A DNA stretch of 64,000 nt from Rhizomys pruinosus (taxonomy: Eukaryota; Chordata; Mammalia; Rodentia; Spalacidae), in assembly GCA_009823505.1 (NCBI GenBank), contig VZQC01006589.1, positions 1,599,726-1,663,725 of the forward strand. The letters are read 5' to 3'. Both the position numbers and the translations under genes were made by a program. The notes beneath the pieces were generated by a model. It was given only the letters and a program-made list of their open reading frames with translations, was not told where the DNA came from and made no database searches. Below, in pieces: positions 43,010 to 53,986 of the stretch (position 1 is its first letter; every line of letters starts with the position of its first letter).

Positions 43010-43120
43010 TATTTGAGAAAGGGCTATATGATGTAGCCCATGTTGACCTTAAACTCACGTTCTTTCTGCCTCAGACTCCTGAATAGTGAGATTATGGGCA
43101 TGTGCCTATATGTGTGGCCA
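43010..43120 (-). repeat. B1 SINE, diverged
   Basis: gatgtagcccatgttgacct, gcctcagactcctgaatagt and gagattatgggcatgtg. Confidence 0.65.
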
Positions 43121-43124
43121 TTTT

Positions 43125-43322
43125 TCACAATAGTATGTGTTTGTGTGTGGGGGGTGTGGGGGTGTGGTATATGGGTGTGGAATATGTACCTGTGTGCACA
43201 GAAGTCAGAAGAAGGAATCAGGGTCCCATGCTGTCACTCTCCACCTTGTTACCTTGAGTCCGGATCTCTCACTGAACCTGAAGCTAGGCATGCACACTTA
43301 GTACTCTATCTAGCCACTATTT
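43125..43322 (-). repeat. B4 SINE fragment
   Basis: TG-rich tail then gaagtcagaagaaggaatca, cactctccaccttgttacct and tctcactgaacctgaagcta. Confidence 0.6.
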
Positions 43323-43494
43323 TTACATTCTTGACTTTGAACTTATGTCTCTTGTGTCCTTGGCTGATTTTACAATGAATTTAAGAATTAATCCAACTGT
43401 AGGACAAATAAGGAGAAATCAAGCCAGTGTTGACTTCAAAGCCTCTTCTTTACTGACTAGGTTTTGTAGTGTTGGAAGTTTCTGTGAATGCTAC

Positions 43495-44413
43495 CTGAGG
43501 ATAAAATTATTCAGCTAGTTTACCCAACTGTGCACCTGAGAGCTGTAACAACAACTGTCCTGGCGAGGTATATCCACTGGTTCAATAGTGGCAAGAATAT
43601 TATAGGAATAACCAACTATGCCTTAATTGCATTTAAGGCCTACTTCATAGGCTCGAGCCCATTCCTGACAAGGTAATTTCTAACCTAGGAACCTGAGGCT
43701 AGGCAGGTCATAGGCCATAGGGAAGAGCTTGCTATACTATTCATCTACCAAGCAGAGTATTAAACTGACTCCTAATGACTTATTGTTATACCCACAAATT
43801 AGCATATCTCTTGACTCTCACCAGAGACCCTTCCTTATGCAGCAGATGGTGTTAACACAGAAACCCACAACTGGCCAACATGTAGAGAATAGAAGTTGCA
43901 GAGTGCTTATCTCCGTAAAGGACACCGATAGCAATCCTCTGCCTCCCAAGCCTCAGAGATCACTGTGGGAGATGGGGCAAACGGATTGTAAAAGCCAGAG
44001 GTAGTGGATGACCACTAAGAGACAGAGTTTCCCAGACAGTTGAGCAATTACTCATGTGAGCTCACAACATGGTGACAGCATGCACAAGTCTCACCTAAGC
44101 TTAAGCCAAACAGAATCCCAGCACAGACATGGGGAAGTGGGTAAGAAACCCCAATCCAACCTGAGGACGTACTGGCAAGTGATGGCTGCTAGGCCAGGGA
44201 GTCAGTTTTGTTTATGTTTGACCAGGATCTGGTGGATAAACCCACACCAATTGGCATTTAAAGACACAAATTTGACTCTATCCTCCTTAATATATTAAAT
44301 ATATGCATGAAATAGGTAGAAAGAGGAGGCACAGGTCTGGGAGTGTATCTAAATATGATAAAAAGTATTGTAAGAAATTCATAAAAATTCAACTTTAAAA
44401 GTAAAAAAAAAAA
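43495..44413 (+). mobile_element. Old L1 3'UTR (Lx-like)
   Basis: gagagctgtaacaacaactg, ctcttgactctcaccagaga, cacagaaacccacaactggc, catgtgagctcacaacatgg and a terminal A-rich run follow the long rodent L1 3'UTR. The site equivalent to the 57-bp unit (43880-43925) is single copy here. Confidence 0.85.
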
Positions 44414-44461
44414 GAATCTGTGCAAGCTAAATCAATAAAATATAATCTAATCATCTGGATC

Positions 44462-44683
44462 AGCTGTTTCCAAGCTACAGCCCATATGACAAATCTGTGG
44501 CTAGTTCTATAAAGTTTTATTAGAATACCACTATAACATGTTCATCTATGGCCTGTGGCTGTTTCCACACTGGAAGAGAAGGCTTTAGCCATTGTGAAAG
44601 AGACCTCATGACCCACAGGGTTGGAAAGACTTTTACCATTCAACTTTTTACACAAAAAGTTTGCCGACCCCTGATGGAAGTGA
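44462..44683 (-). mobile_element. hAT-type MITE (MER58-like), copy 2
   Basis: taaagttttattagaatacc, ctatggcctgtggctgtttc and the preserved terminal repeat aaaagtttgccgacccctg. The other end (cagctgtttccaagct) is decayed. Confidence 0.65.
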
Positions 44684-44689
44684 AATATG

Positions 44690-45535
44690 GGCCCTTCACT
44701 TCCTCTGTTGGCACTAGGGTTACTCCTCAGCACTTTAACTTCATGAGGACCACTTAAAGAGCCTTCCAGAAGCTTCTGACAATAGTAGCTTGTAGACACA
44801 GACAGAAATACCTACTCCTGATCTTATAATAATAATTTCAATTTAACCAGAACTTTAGTTCAGAGAAACTCAATATATTTTGTGTATTATCTCATTTATT
44901 CCTGACAGTTTTTATTAGGGAAAAAAACCTGAAAATAACCAATACATTAAAGACATCATTTAAATCATTTAAGATACCATCAGTTCCTTTGTTCCACTGT
45001 CAGTGTTTTGAGAATTAATTGTTCTTTTGTGCATAGACTGTACAATGCAATTTGAAAAGACAGTATTTGCCATCTGGGAACTTACATAGTCTAAGACAGG
45101 CAAGTATGACAGAAAAAGAATTCTCCCAGAAGCTACACTAAATAGATCATTGTCCATGCAATGGATTCATAAAAGGTAAGTCCAGCTTTCATAGAAAAAA
45201 AATGTATCCACTCAAGTAACTCAACTGCTCTAACAAACTCTTTGGACTCTTTAATGTAAGGTTTTTAAATCCTAAATTATGGACAAAGTGGTTCAGATGA
45301 TCTAAAAATCCATTCTAGGCATGCAGCTTAATTATTCTTAGAGGGAATTCTTAAAATTTGATGTAAGCATTTGGAAATAAATCTAACCAAAAAAAACATG
45401 TGTCTTCTACCTCATTGAAATTTCCAGTTCAGTGGTGCAGGGCATGTAGAGACGTTCCTTCTAAGGTGAAGGATAAGTTGTTGTACTTGGCCCCTTCCAC
45501 TAGCAAGAAAGAAGCACAATGGCCAGTGGGCCTCT
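44690..45535. other. No recognised feature
   Basis: AT-rich sequence, no gene or named repeat. Confidence 0.5.
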
Positions 45536-45539
45536 TTGG

Positions 45540-45540
45540 N

Positions 45541-45588
<48 letters not shown>

Positions 45589-45590
45589 CT
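45540..45590. repeat. (GA)n microsatellite preceded by an N
   Basis: About 23 GA units; the single N at 45540 marks an assembly uncertainty at its edge. Confidence 0.95.
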
Positions 45591-45594
45591 GAAG

Positions 45595-46320
45595 AGAGAG
45601 AATAAGGAGGAAAGGAGCTAGAGATTGATTGATTAATATCATATAGCTCCTTAATTTTTGCAGTCTCCAGGGTGAAGAGTGTCTTTTACATGCTGCTAAA
45701 AGGGCAGTTGCCTGGAAGTCCTCAGAAGCTTCTAGATGAAATCTGATCATTGGAAAGACCAGGGTATGACTAGAAGACTTTCAGTACCAACCCCTGGGGA
45801 GGTAAAAGGAACTGAAGGTTAAGTTGATCATCAATGGCAAATGATTGAGTCAATCAAGCCTTTCTTATACAGCCACCATAAAACCACAAAAGAACAACAT
45901 TGGGAGAGTCTAGGAATAGCTGAGCATGTGGAAGTGGCTGAAGGACAGTAGCCTCAGAGGGCAAAGGACCTCTGAGCCACTTCCCCCATACTGCAGCCTG
46001 TGCACCTCGTCCATCTACTTGGTCATCTGTATTCTCTGTAACGTTGTTCATGAATCCCGAGATTAGGAAATAGTGCTGATTTATAATTGGCTGTTTGGAA
46101 GTAGAAGTAACAACTCACCCAGGTACCTACACACAGCCTTATAAATGGGAATAGTCGTTTGGGATTGAGCCCTCCACCTGTATAGGATTCAATGATGTAT
46201 CTTCACATTCAGAATTGAATTGGAGGAGACAAAGCTGGTGTCCACTGACAAATCTATTGCCAGATTGCTTGACTGGTCTGTGTGAAAAATCCAGCACCAT
46301 CTGGAATCATAGTGTGTAGA
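45595..46320. other. No recognised feature
   Basis: No gene or named repeat seen. Confidence 0.5.
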
Positions 46321-46321
46321 T

Positions 46322-46410
46322 AGATACAATAGATCTGTAGGATATATTGTATGTATTGTAAGGATACAATAGATCTGTATGTATTGTAAAGATATAATAG
46401 ATCTGTATCC
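46322..46410. repeat. Short tandem repeat, about 3 units
   Basis: gataYaatagatctgta starts each unit; the first two also share tgtattgtaa, with unit lengths of about 40, 28 and 20 bp. Confidence 0.8.
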
Positions 46411-46544
46411 TTATAAATAATGTTATAATCTCTAACAGATCACAGTAGTCCTTCTGTTAAGATGGACACAACCTAATCATTCTGTCCCTTACACCACTCT
46501 GAGTAGATTCAGTACCAGTAAATGATTAGAATTGGGTTCTTTTT

Positions 46545-46766
46545 AAAATGGTTTATTATTTTTATTTTATGTGTATGAATGTGCTGTCTGCATGTCTGTA
46601 ACTGCATCTATGCCATGCAATTCTCCACAGAGGTAAAAAGAAGGCATTGGATCCCTTAGAACTAGAATTATGAATGGTTGTTACCCTCTATGTGGGTGCT
46701 GAGAATCGAACCCTGGTCCTCTACAAGGGCAGTCTGTTCTAACTCCTGAGCCATCTCTTCAGCCCT
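46545..46766 (-). repeat. B2-family SINE
   Basis: tttattttatgtgtatgaat, aaagaaggcattggatccct, atcgaaccctggtcctctac and gagccatctcttcagccc. Confidence 0.9.
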
Positions 46767-47029
46767 GAGAAGTGAGTCTTAAGTTTAAGAAGGTAATATA
46801 GCACCCCTTCTTTACATCTTTCTTCGGTGGGCAATCAGCGATTAAATATCTTGGTTCCTTGATCACCTTCCCATTGTCGTGTAGACTAAAACATCAAAAA
46901 TATATGAAAAGCGACATAAGACCTCTATCAACTCAAAGAAAACACTTTGGGATAAGAGGACTTCAGAGGGAAAAACTGTTACTAACCATCCTTAAATTTA
47001 AATTATAGCAAGACTAAAGTGATGGATAT

Positions 47030-47425
47030 TGTTCTGGTTTCTTTTCTGTTACTGTGAAGAAGAAAAAAAAAAGCACCCTGATAGAAAGCAGCTTAAGGGA
47101 GAAAAGAGGTATTTGGCTCATAGTTTCCGGTTATAGTCCATCACTTTGAAGAAGCCAAGGCATGAACTTGAAAGTCACAACCAAAGTCCAAAGCAGAGAG
47201 GATTCGTGCATGTACGCTTAGAACTCAGCCCGCTTTCTCAAATTATGTAGTCTAGGACCCCAATCCAGGGAATGCACTGCTGACAATCGGCTGGGTCTTC
47301 CCACCTCGTTGAACCCAATTAAGACAAAAATCCTTCACAGATAGGCCCACAGGCCTTCTTAGCCACACAGGTCCTCATTCAGACTCTATCCCTACAGGAT
47401 TCTAGGTTGTGTTGACTTAACAATT
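47030..47425 (-). mobile_element. MaLR-like LTR, antisense
   Basis: tttcttttctgttactgtga, aaagcagcttaagggagaaa, tgggtcttcccacctcgttg and ttctaggttgtgttgactta. A B1 follows it directly. Confidence 0.6.
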
Positions 47426-47436
47426 AAAGCGGAGCA

Positions 47437-47585
47437 GCCGGGCGTGGTGGTGCACGCCTTTAATCCTAGCACTTGGGAGGCAGAGGCAAGCGGATCTTTG
47501 TGAGTTCAAGGCCAGCCTGGTCTACAGAGTGAGTTCCATGACAACTGGGACTACAGGGAGACCCTGTCTCGAAAAAAAAAAAAAA
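47437..47585 (+). repeat. B1 SINE, young
   Basis: Close to consensus from gccgggcgtggtggtgcacg to gagaccctgtctcg, with an A tail. aaagcggagca / aaagtggagca flank it (47426-47436 and 47586-47596), differing at one CpG. Confidence 0.95.
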
Positions 47586-47599
47586 AAAGTGGAGCATTG

Positions 47600-48025
47600 C
47601 AGCTGCCAAAGACTAGAACAGAGATCATTCATGCACACTGAGCAGTGGGTAAATAAGACGAACTCTGAGACGGGGCATGTTGTTGGATCTCAATTTTATC
47701 TTTTAACCCTGGATAACTTCCAGTCAGCATTTGTGTACAAGAAACAGAATATCCACAAATAGAAGTTACTGTTTATGGTAAAGCAACTGTAAGCCAGTAC
47801 TCCACTGTGTGTGTGACACATACCACAGTAATACAGAATAAAGGACAGAGTCAGAACTGGAATTCAGTGCTCTGATTCCACTGCCCTCGTGCTTTGTGAT
47901 AGTGTTAAAGCACCCAGGGCTGTGGTGGAGGAGCTGGGCTTCCAAACAATCCCTCAAAATAAACGAGTGCCAAGGTGGCGAATTGAAATCTCAGAGATGT
48001 AAGTCTACTGTTAAGAAACTAGAAT
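47600..48025. other. No recognised feature
   Basis: No gene or named repeat seen. Confidence 0.5.
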
Positions 48026-48028
48026 GAG

Positions 48029-48240
48029 GGGCTGGAGAGTTAGTTCAGCAACTAAGAGCACTGGCTGCTCTTCCTTTGGACGTAGATTCAGTTCCCAGCA
48101 CCCACATGGTGGCAAACAAGCATCTTTAACTCCAGTTCCAGGGGCTCCGATGCCCTCTTCTGGCCTCCACCAGCATTGCATGTGCATGTTGCATAGGCAT
48201 CCATCCAAAACACTCATACACATAAAGTAACAATAAATAT
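48029..48240 (+). repeat. B2 SINE
   Basis: ggggctggagagttagttca, agagcactggctgctcttcc and cacccacatggtggcaaaca. A B1 is fused to its tail; aagaaactagaat (left) and aagaaactaaaat (after the B1) bracket both. Confidence 0.9.
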
Positions 48241-48242
48241 GT

Positions 48243-48415
48243 AAGGGGCCAGGGGTTGTGGGGCACACCTTTAATCCCAGCACTTGGGAGGCAGAGGCAG
48301 GTAGATCTCTGTGAGTTCAAGGCTAGCCTGGTCTACATAGCAAGCTCCAGGCTAGCTGGGACTAAAGGGAGACCCTGTCTCAAAAATACCAAAATAAATA
48401 AATAAATATTTTAAA
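48243..48415 (+). repeat. B1 SINE
   Basis: ggccaggggttgtggggcac, atcccagcacttgggaggca and gagaccctgtctcaaaaata with an (AAAT) tail. Confidence 0.92.
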
Positions 48416-48539
48416 AGAAACTAAAATTAGTAATCGTAATGAGACAATGACACAAGCACCTTTGCTCAAATAATTTTCAGTAGATAATTCAGATATTCCA
48501 TGAGCCTTTGCATATTTAAATAACACACTACATATTTTA

Positions 48540-48766
48540 AAGATTTTCTTTATTTACTTTACTTCATGTTATGTATCTGTGCCTCTGTGTGTATATGTGC
48601 AAGGCCTATGTGAAGGTGTGTACAGAGGCCAGAAGAGGACATCAGATCTCCTGGAAGTAGAATAATAGACGGTTGTGATCCACCATTCAGGTGCTGGAAA
48701 CTGAACCCAGGGCCTCTACAAGAGCAGAAAGTGCTCTTAACTACTGAGCCATTTCTGTAGCTCTGC
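48540..48766 (-). repeat. B2-family SINE
   Basis: ggccagaagaggacatcaga, actgaacccagggcctctac and tgctcttaactactgagcca. Confidence 0.9.
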
Positions 48767-48889
48767 ACATTATATTTTAAAATAGACTCCTTTCTGTATT
48801 TAGGGCTCTACTTATCCAAGGGTTTATCCATGGATTCAACCATCAGAAATGCTGCTGCCCTCAAATTCGTCTGAACTGAATTCACCTGT

Positions 48890-48944
48890 CACACACACAC
48901 ACACACACACACATACCCACCCACACACAAACACACACACACAT

Positions 48945-48980
<36 letters not shown>
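48890..48980. repeat. (CA)n microsatellite, interrupted
   Basis: Several CA runs broken by taccca and aaa interruptions. Confidence 0.95.
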
Positions 48981-48981
<1 letters not shown>

Positions 48982-48984
48982 CAA

Positions 48985-49635
48985 GTATGCATACAAAAAA
49001 GAAAAACTTCCTCTAGCAAGAGAGGAAGACATTTAGATAAAAGATGGCCCAAACCCTGGAAACCGAATGCCTCATGTATCTGAGGGAAAAAAAATAGTCT
49101 ACAGCCTCCACTCATTTAACTATGTTTCCATAAATATTAAGCAGTAACTCTCATTTTTTCCTTTAAATATCTCCTTTCCAAACAAGTCAATGGTGGCTTC
49201 CATTCCAAGCCTGACAACACGTCACTGCCAAAAATAAAAACGTTTCTTTACAATCAGCCACAGCAACTGTTACCAAGGATCCCACAACACAAATCTTCCT
49301 ACAGCAAACAGTCAACTCCCTGAGATCTCAGCTCAGAATTGCTCGCTGAGCCTTACTTGACATCTCCCCCATCCTCCTCTCTGTTTGGCATCCTCCCCAC
49401 AGAGGGCCACCTCTGCTTCCCTTCCCAACCTTGGATGGAGGCGGTGTCCATCCCTGCCTGGTTTTAAAATATTCTTTCCTCTTCTTCCTGTCCTGCTACT
49501 TAACTCAACCACCATGGCAGCCACAAGCATGATTAGAAAGAGCTGCGAGTTCTGGATCCTGTGTGGTAGTGTTCAGTGTCTGGCCATCACTCCATTACTC
49601 TTTAGTATCACTGCTTCTCTGGGACTTTACATTTA
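48985..49635. other. No recognised feature
   Basis: No named repeat. An 83-codon frame at 49385-49636 ends beside the B1 target site; no homology recognised. Confidence 0.45.
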
Positions 49636-49648
49636 ACATAGTAAGGCA

Positions 49649-49805
49649 GTCGGGCTTGGTGGTGCATGCCTTTAATCCTAGCACTTGGGAGGCAGAGGCA
49701 GGCAGATCTTTGTGAGTTCAAGGACAGCCTGGTCTACAGAGTGAGTTCCAGGACAGCAGGGGCTATAGGAAGACCCTGTCTCGAAAAGACAAAAAAAAAA
49801 AAAAA
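49649..49805 (+). repeat. B1 SINE, perfect 11-bp duplication
   Basis: gtcgggcttggtggtgcatg to gaccctgtctcgaaaagaca. atagtaaggca at 49638-49648 and 49806-49816. Confidence 0.95.
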
Positions 49806-49854
49806 ATAGTAAGGCAACAAACATCTCAACTTTTCTAGAATTCTCTTGTGGGTT

Positions 49855-50205
49855 CATGTGTGTGTGTGTGTGTGTATAAACATGTGAATGTCCATGGTAT
49901 GCAACTGCACATGTGTGTAGAGGTGCATGTTGAAACTAGAGTACAACCAGATATCTTCCCACCATCCCTTGAGTGCTGTCTGCCTTCTTTCTTTCTCTTG
50001 AGACACAGTCTCTCCCTGGGCTCTAAGGCTTACCAATTATGCTGTAGTGATGAGCTAGTGCACACCAAGAGTCAGTCCATCTCCCCAGCACTTGCTTTAC
50101 AAGTGTGCAATACCACATGGTATTTCTGGTGATCGAACTCAAGTCCTCAAACTTTGGAGGCAAGCAATTTACCAAGCACTCAAATTTTCACTCCATCCTT
50201 GTTTA
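49855..50205 (-). repeat. B4-like SINE, old
   Basis: Antisense: (TG)n tail, cttgagacacagtctctccc, gtgatcgaactcaagtcctc and aagcaatttaccaagcactc. Confidence 0.65.
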
Positions 50206-50230
50206 TCATAGAATGACGTGCATGATACTT

Positions 50231-50381
50231 TTTTTTTGTCTTTTTGAGACAGGATCTCCCTGTAGCCCCAGCTGTCCTGGAACTCACTCTGTAGACCAGG
50301 CTGGCCTTGAACTCACAAAGATCCACCTGCCTCTGCCTCCCAAGTGCTAGAATTAAAGGTGTGCGCCACCACACCCGGCTT
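50231..50381 (-). repeat. B1 SINE with target-site duplication
   Basis: Little-diverged antisense B1. gtgcatgatacttt at 50218-50231 and 50382-50395. Confidence 0.95.
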
Positions 50382-50605
50382 GTGCATGATACTTTCAATG
50401 AAGCCTCTACAAATAGACATCCAGTTATTCACTAATTTCTGCCAGCAAAGGCCTCAATCTCTTGCCTCCACTGCGTTCTTCCCCGTTTAAGGACAACATC
50501 AAACATGTGCAGGTCCTTCTTCATTGTATTTCCTAAATGGCTTTACTTGGTTATGCATGGTATCCAGTACCTTAAGCTCTATATTTTCATTCATAGAAAG
50601 CATTA

Positions 50606-50840
50606 TATTGTTTAAGCTACATCAACTTTTCTTTTTTTTAAAGCCAATTTTTATTGAAGCTTTGTGCATTTCACACAAAATATCCAATCAAGTCTAAACC
50701 CATTGCCCTTCCTTGCCTCCCCATCCTACCAGAGCTCTTGCATTCTGCCAATCATGTTTTTTCATCTTTTTCTCAGTCTCTTTTAAAATTTTCAGTGCAA
50801 AAGTTTACTGTTTTGAGCAGAAGTTCACTGTTTCGGTCAG
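50606..50840 (-). mobile_element. L1 3' end, antisense
   Basis: ccaatttttattgaagcttt, a C-rich block and gcattctgccaatcatg equal the complement of the L1 terminus. tagaaagcatta flanks 50606-50840 perfectly (50594-50605 and 50841-50852). A further 24 bp on the left separate the A-run from the duplication. Confidence 0.75.
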
Positions 50841-50857
50841 TAGAAAGCATTACTTTT

Positions 50858-51042
50858 AACATTCATTTATTGCATGTCAGTGTCTGGGCACCCACATATG
50901 TGTGCCACAGCAAGTATGTGGAGGTAAAAAGACAATAGAAAGGAGTCAATCCTTTCCTTCCAGTAAATGGGTTCCAGGGATCAAACCCAGGTCATTAGTG
51001 CTGGCAGCAAGTGTCTTTACCTGCTGAGCCATCCCAGCAACC
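50858..51042 (-). repeat. B3/B4-like SINE
   Basis: atgtggaggtaaaaagacaa, ccagggatcaaacccaggtc and gtctttacctgctgagccat. Confidence 0.7.
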
Positions 51043-51044
51043 TG

Positions 51045-51412
51045 GAAAAAAAATTATTTTAAATAATGTCAAATAATGTCTGTGTGCACCATTGCTTCTG
51101 AGTCAGATGCAATAGGACTGCCAGTGTCTTGAGAATGATTTTGAGAACAGATCCATGAAATGTTGAAATGCCTCTGGACCCGCTTGCCTCTGGTCTGATG
51201 CCAGCAGAAACGCAGGCATCTATTGAGCCAGAACCAGCTACTAGATGTCTGACTATGTGGCCATACATATAAGCTCTGTATGTAATCTGGGTATCTCAGT
51301 CCAGTTTCTGTTTCCCCACCGAATGCTGGGTCCCCACAAAGAACAAACAGGAGCACCCCACAAGGTGCTAACAGGACCCATATGGATCAAGGTTGGCTTT
51401 AAGTATCATCAT
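51045..51412. other. No recognised feature
   Basis: Contains a small direct repeat (aaataatgtc twice near 51060). No gene evidence. Confidence 0.5.
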
Positions 51413-51415
51413 GCT

Positions 51416-51570
51416 AGGACCAGGGAGATGGCTCAGTGGGGAAGACACTTGATAGCAAGCCTGATGGCCTGAGTGACTTTGGTACCTGAGCCTCACATGG
51501 TGAAAAAGAGTCACCTGTCCTCTATATGCCAAATATGTCTGCCCATGCAGACAACACACACACACACACA

Positions 51571-51617
<47 letters not shown>

Positions 51618-51622
51618 ATATT
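51416..51622 (+). repeat. B4-like SINE with (TAAA)n tail
   Basis: ggaccagggagatggctcag, atgcagacaacacacacaca, then about 13 TAAA units at 51569-51622. Confidence 0.75.
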
Positions 51623-51624
51623 AT

Positions 51625-52535
51625 TTTAAAGAATCAAGGCTTTAGGAGAAACTGCCAAATACCCGATGAACTGGAAGAAGGGATGAGGGACTGCAGTAAA
51701 AGCTGGACATCTGGGAACAGGGTCCACATGAAAATCATTATAATAATCCAAGTTTCATATTGCATTGTCATCTTTAAGATTAATTGACATGTCCTGGTAT
51801 GGCCACTGGTTCATTCTGAAAGTTTAGCATAGTGGCTATAAAAATGTGTTTTATGCCAGATGAAAAAGGCAGAAATCTGTGATAAAAAAAATAAGTGTTT
51901 TACCATTGTGTTTATAAATGTTATTGAACTTGCCAGTGAAAACTACAGCAAACAGATGGGAAATAGATGACTGTATCTCCATCACACTCTAGTCAGCCCC
52001 ACGCACATGCAGACAAATCCTGAGCCTCCAGCCATCCGTCTGCAGCTCAGCACATCCAGACTTACAAAAGAGGGGACACAAGCTGTGATCACCTGGTCCC
52101 CAGAGCCTCTCTTCCCTCAGACACAGATCTGGATTGAAGATGGCCCTGGGACCAAAATCACAGCAGGCCAAGACCTTCTGCATTTTAGATTAACAAAGAC
52201 ATATGTTAATATCAATGAAGGAAGGACACAAGGGTGCTTTTGACGTTATATAAAAATCAATCTGCTTCTCAGAAAGTCTTCCAGAAAGCTATGAATCGGG
52301 AAGAACAATTGCTTGTGGGGAGGACAATTGGAGAAGTATTCTCCTTTAGCTTCAACTATAACAGGAAGGAAAAAAAAGGAACACAAAGAGCACTGAATTC
52401 ATTTTATATTTAAAATTTAGGAGATGTGGTCAGAACTTGATTATCCTTTCTAAAGAGTTAGGCAGTGATATGTAACTCTATTTCAATATGAGGGGGGAAA
52501 AAGCAATGCCCCAAATGCTAAAGAAGATTGCTATT
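51625..52535. other. No recognised feature
   Basis: About 0.9 kb without repeat or exon evidence. A 78-codon frame (52007-52243) has no known motif. Confidence 0.5.
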
Positions 52536-52539
52536 GACT

Positions 52540-52628
52540 TTTTAAAAACGTATGTGTATGTCCACGTATGCACATTTGTGTGTTTATGTGCATGATACTG
52601 TGTACGTGTGATTTTGTGTGCTTGAGTG

Positions 52629-52668
<40 letters not shown>

Positions 52669-52940
52669 CACAAGTCAACACTTCCTTACTTGGTCTCTAA
52701 CTTTATTCATTATTCAGTTATTTTACTGAATCTGGAGTTCACACATTTGTCTAGATTAGTCAGAAAGCCTCAAATCCCCATGTCTCTGTCTCCTCAACAC
52801 TGGGATTACAGTCAGACAATGCTAAACCCAGTTATTTTTTTAGTGCAGTTATTTTTTTACATGAGTGTTAGGGATCCAAACTCAGGCCTCTGTGCTTACA
52901 CAGCAAGCACTTCACTGACTGAACTACCTCTGCAGCCATG
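52540..52940 (-). repeat. B4 SINE with (TG)n tail
   Basis: (TG)n at 52629-52667 is the antisense tail; then aacactgggattacagtcag, ggatccaaactcaggcctct and actgactgaactacctctgc. Confidence 0.75.
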
Positions 52941-52944
52941 TCAT

Positions 52945-53705
52945 TGGTTTTTAAACATGAAAACAGCAAAAACAAAGGGATTCCCCATACAGAGCTGTGC
53001 ATTTTCTTGCCTGACCCGTTAACAACAAACAAGACTTCATTGCAGTCAGGGTATACTCACCACCATCACTGCCCAGTTAGGAAGGCACACTGAGCTCAAA
53101 TCAGCTTGAGATCCTCTCCAAGCCTGGCTCTCAGCTGCAAGTCAACAGCTAGAGAACAGACATTGAAGTGATCACAACTGAAATAATTTTGGGTGTGTGG
53201 CCATCCACTGGAGTGTGATGGACTGACTGAGGGCCACACCCTTAAAGGAAACTGCCTCTTCCTCTCCCAGCAGTTCTCACAAGCCAATAGCTCCTCTGCT
53301 AAGGATGGGATTTGTGCCCACCTCCCTTCTTCAACCTAGGACTTTTGTGTTGCCTGAACTTGCACAGGTTTTATACATGTTGTCACAAGTACTGTAAGCA
53401 CCTATGTACGATTGTCCTGTTGTGTCCAGAAAATACTGTTTCCATAAAGCCTCCTACCACCTCTGGCTCTTACCATCTTTCTGTATCTGGCTCCACCCCC
53501 ACTTCCTCAATGATCCCTGGGACGTAGAGGAGAAGGTATATCAGTGCCTGGTTTAGAGCCGAGCATTCTACATTCTCTTATTCTCTGCACTGGATCAACT
53601 GCGTCTCTGCATTCATTGGCACTGACGGAAAAAGAAGCAGCTTCTCTGATGAGGGTTGAGAGTTGCACTAATCTATGGATGTAACAGTAAGTCATCAGGA
53701 GTCGC
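52945..53705. other. No recognised feature
   Basis: Unique-looking sequence up to the L1 target site. Confidence 0.5.
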
Positions 53706-53708
53706 TTT

Positions 53709-53723
53709 AATACTATACAACAA
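53709..53723. repeat. Left target-site duplication of the 6.1 kb L1
   Basis: aatactatacaacaa, repeated exactly at 59833-59847. Confidence 0.92.
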
Positions 53724-53986
53724 GGGTGGATAGAAGGATAGCCAGACCACACACTCTCCGTGCCCAGTTGCCCAGGTGGGGTGGAGCAACCCCACCCCCA
53801 CCCCTCAAGCTACTGATACTGTGGTGGAAAGTATAAACTGCTGGATGCTGTGGTTTACTGTGGTAGGGAGGATCGATAAGTGTCAGTGATTTGAGGCTGT
53901 ATAGCCAAAACTGAGAAAGAAACCAGCAGGAAGCAAACTGAGTGACCAACCAGTCCTCCATATTAACATTTTAGATTAGCAACAGT

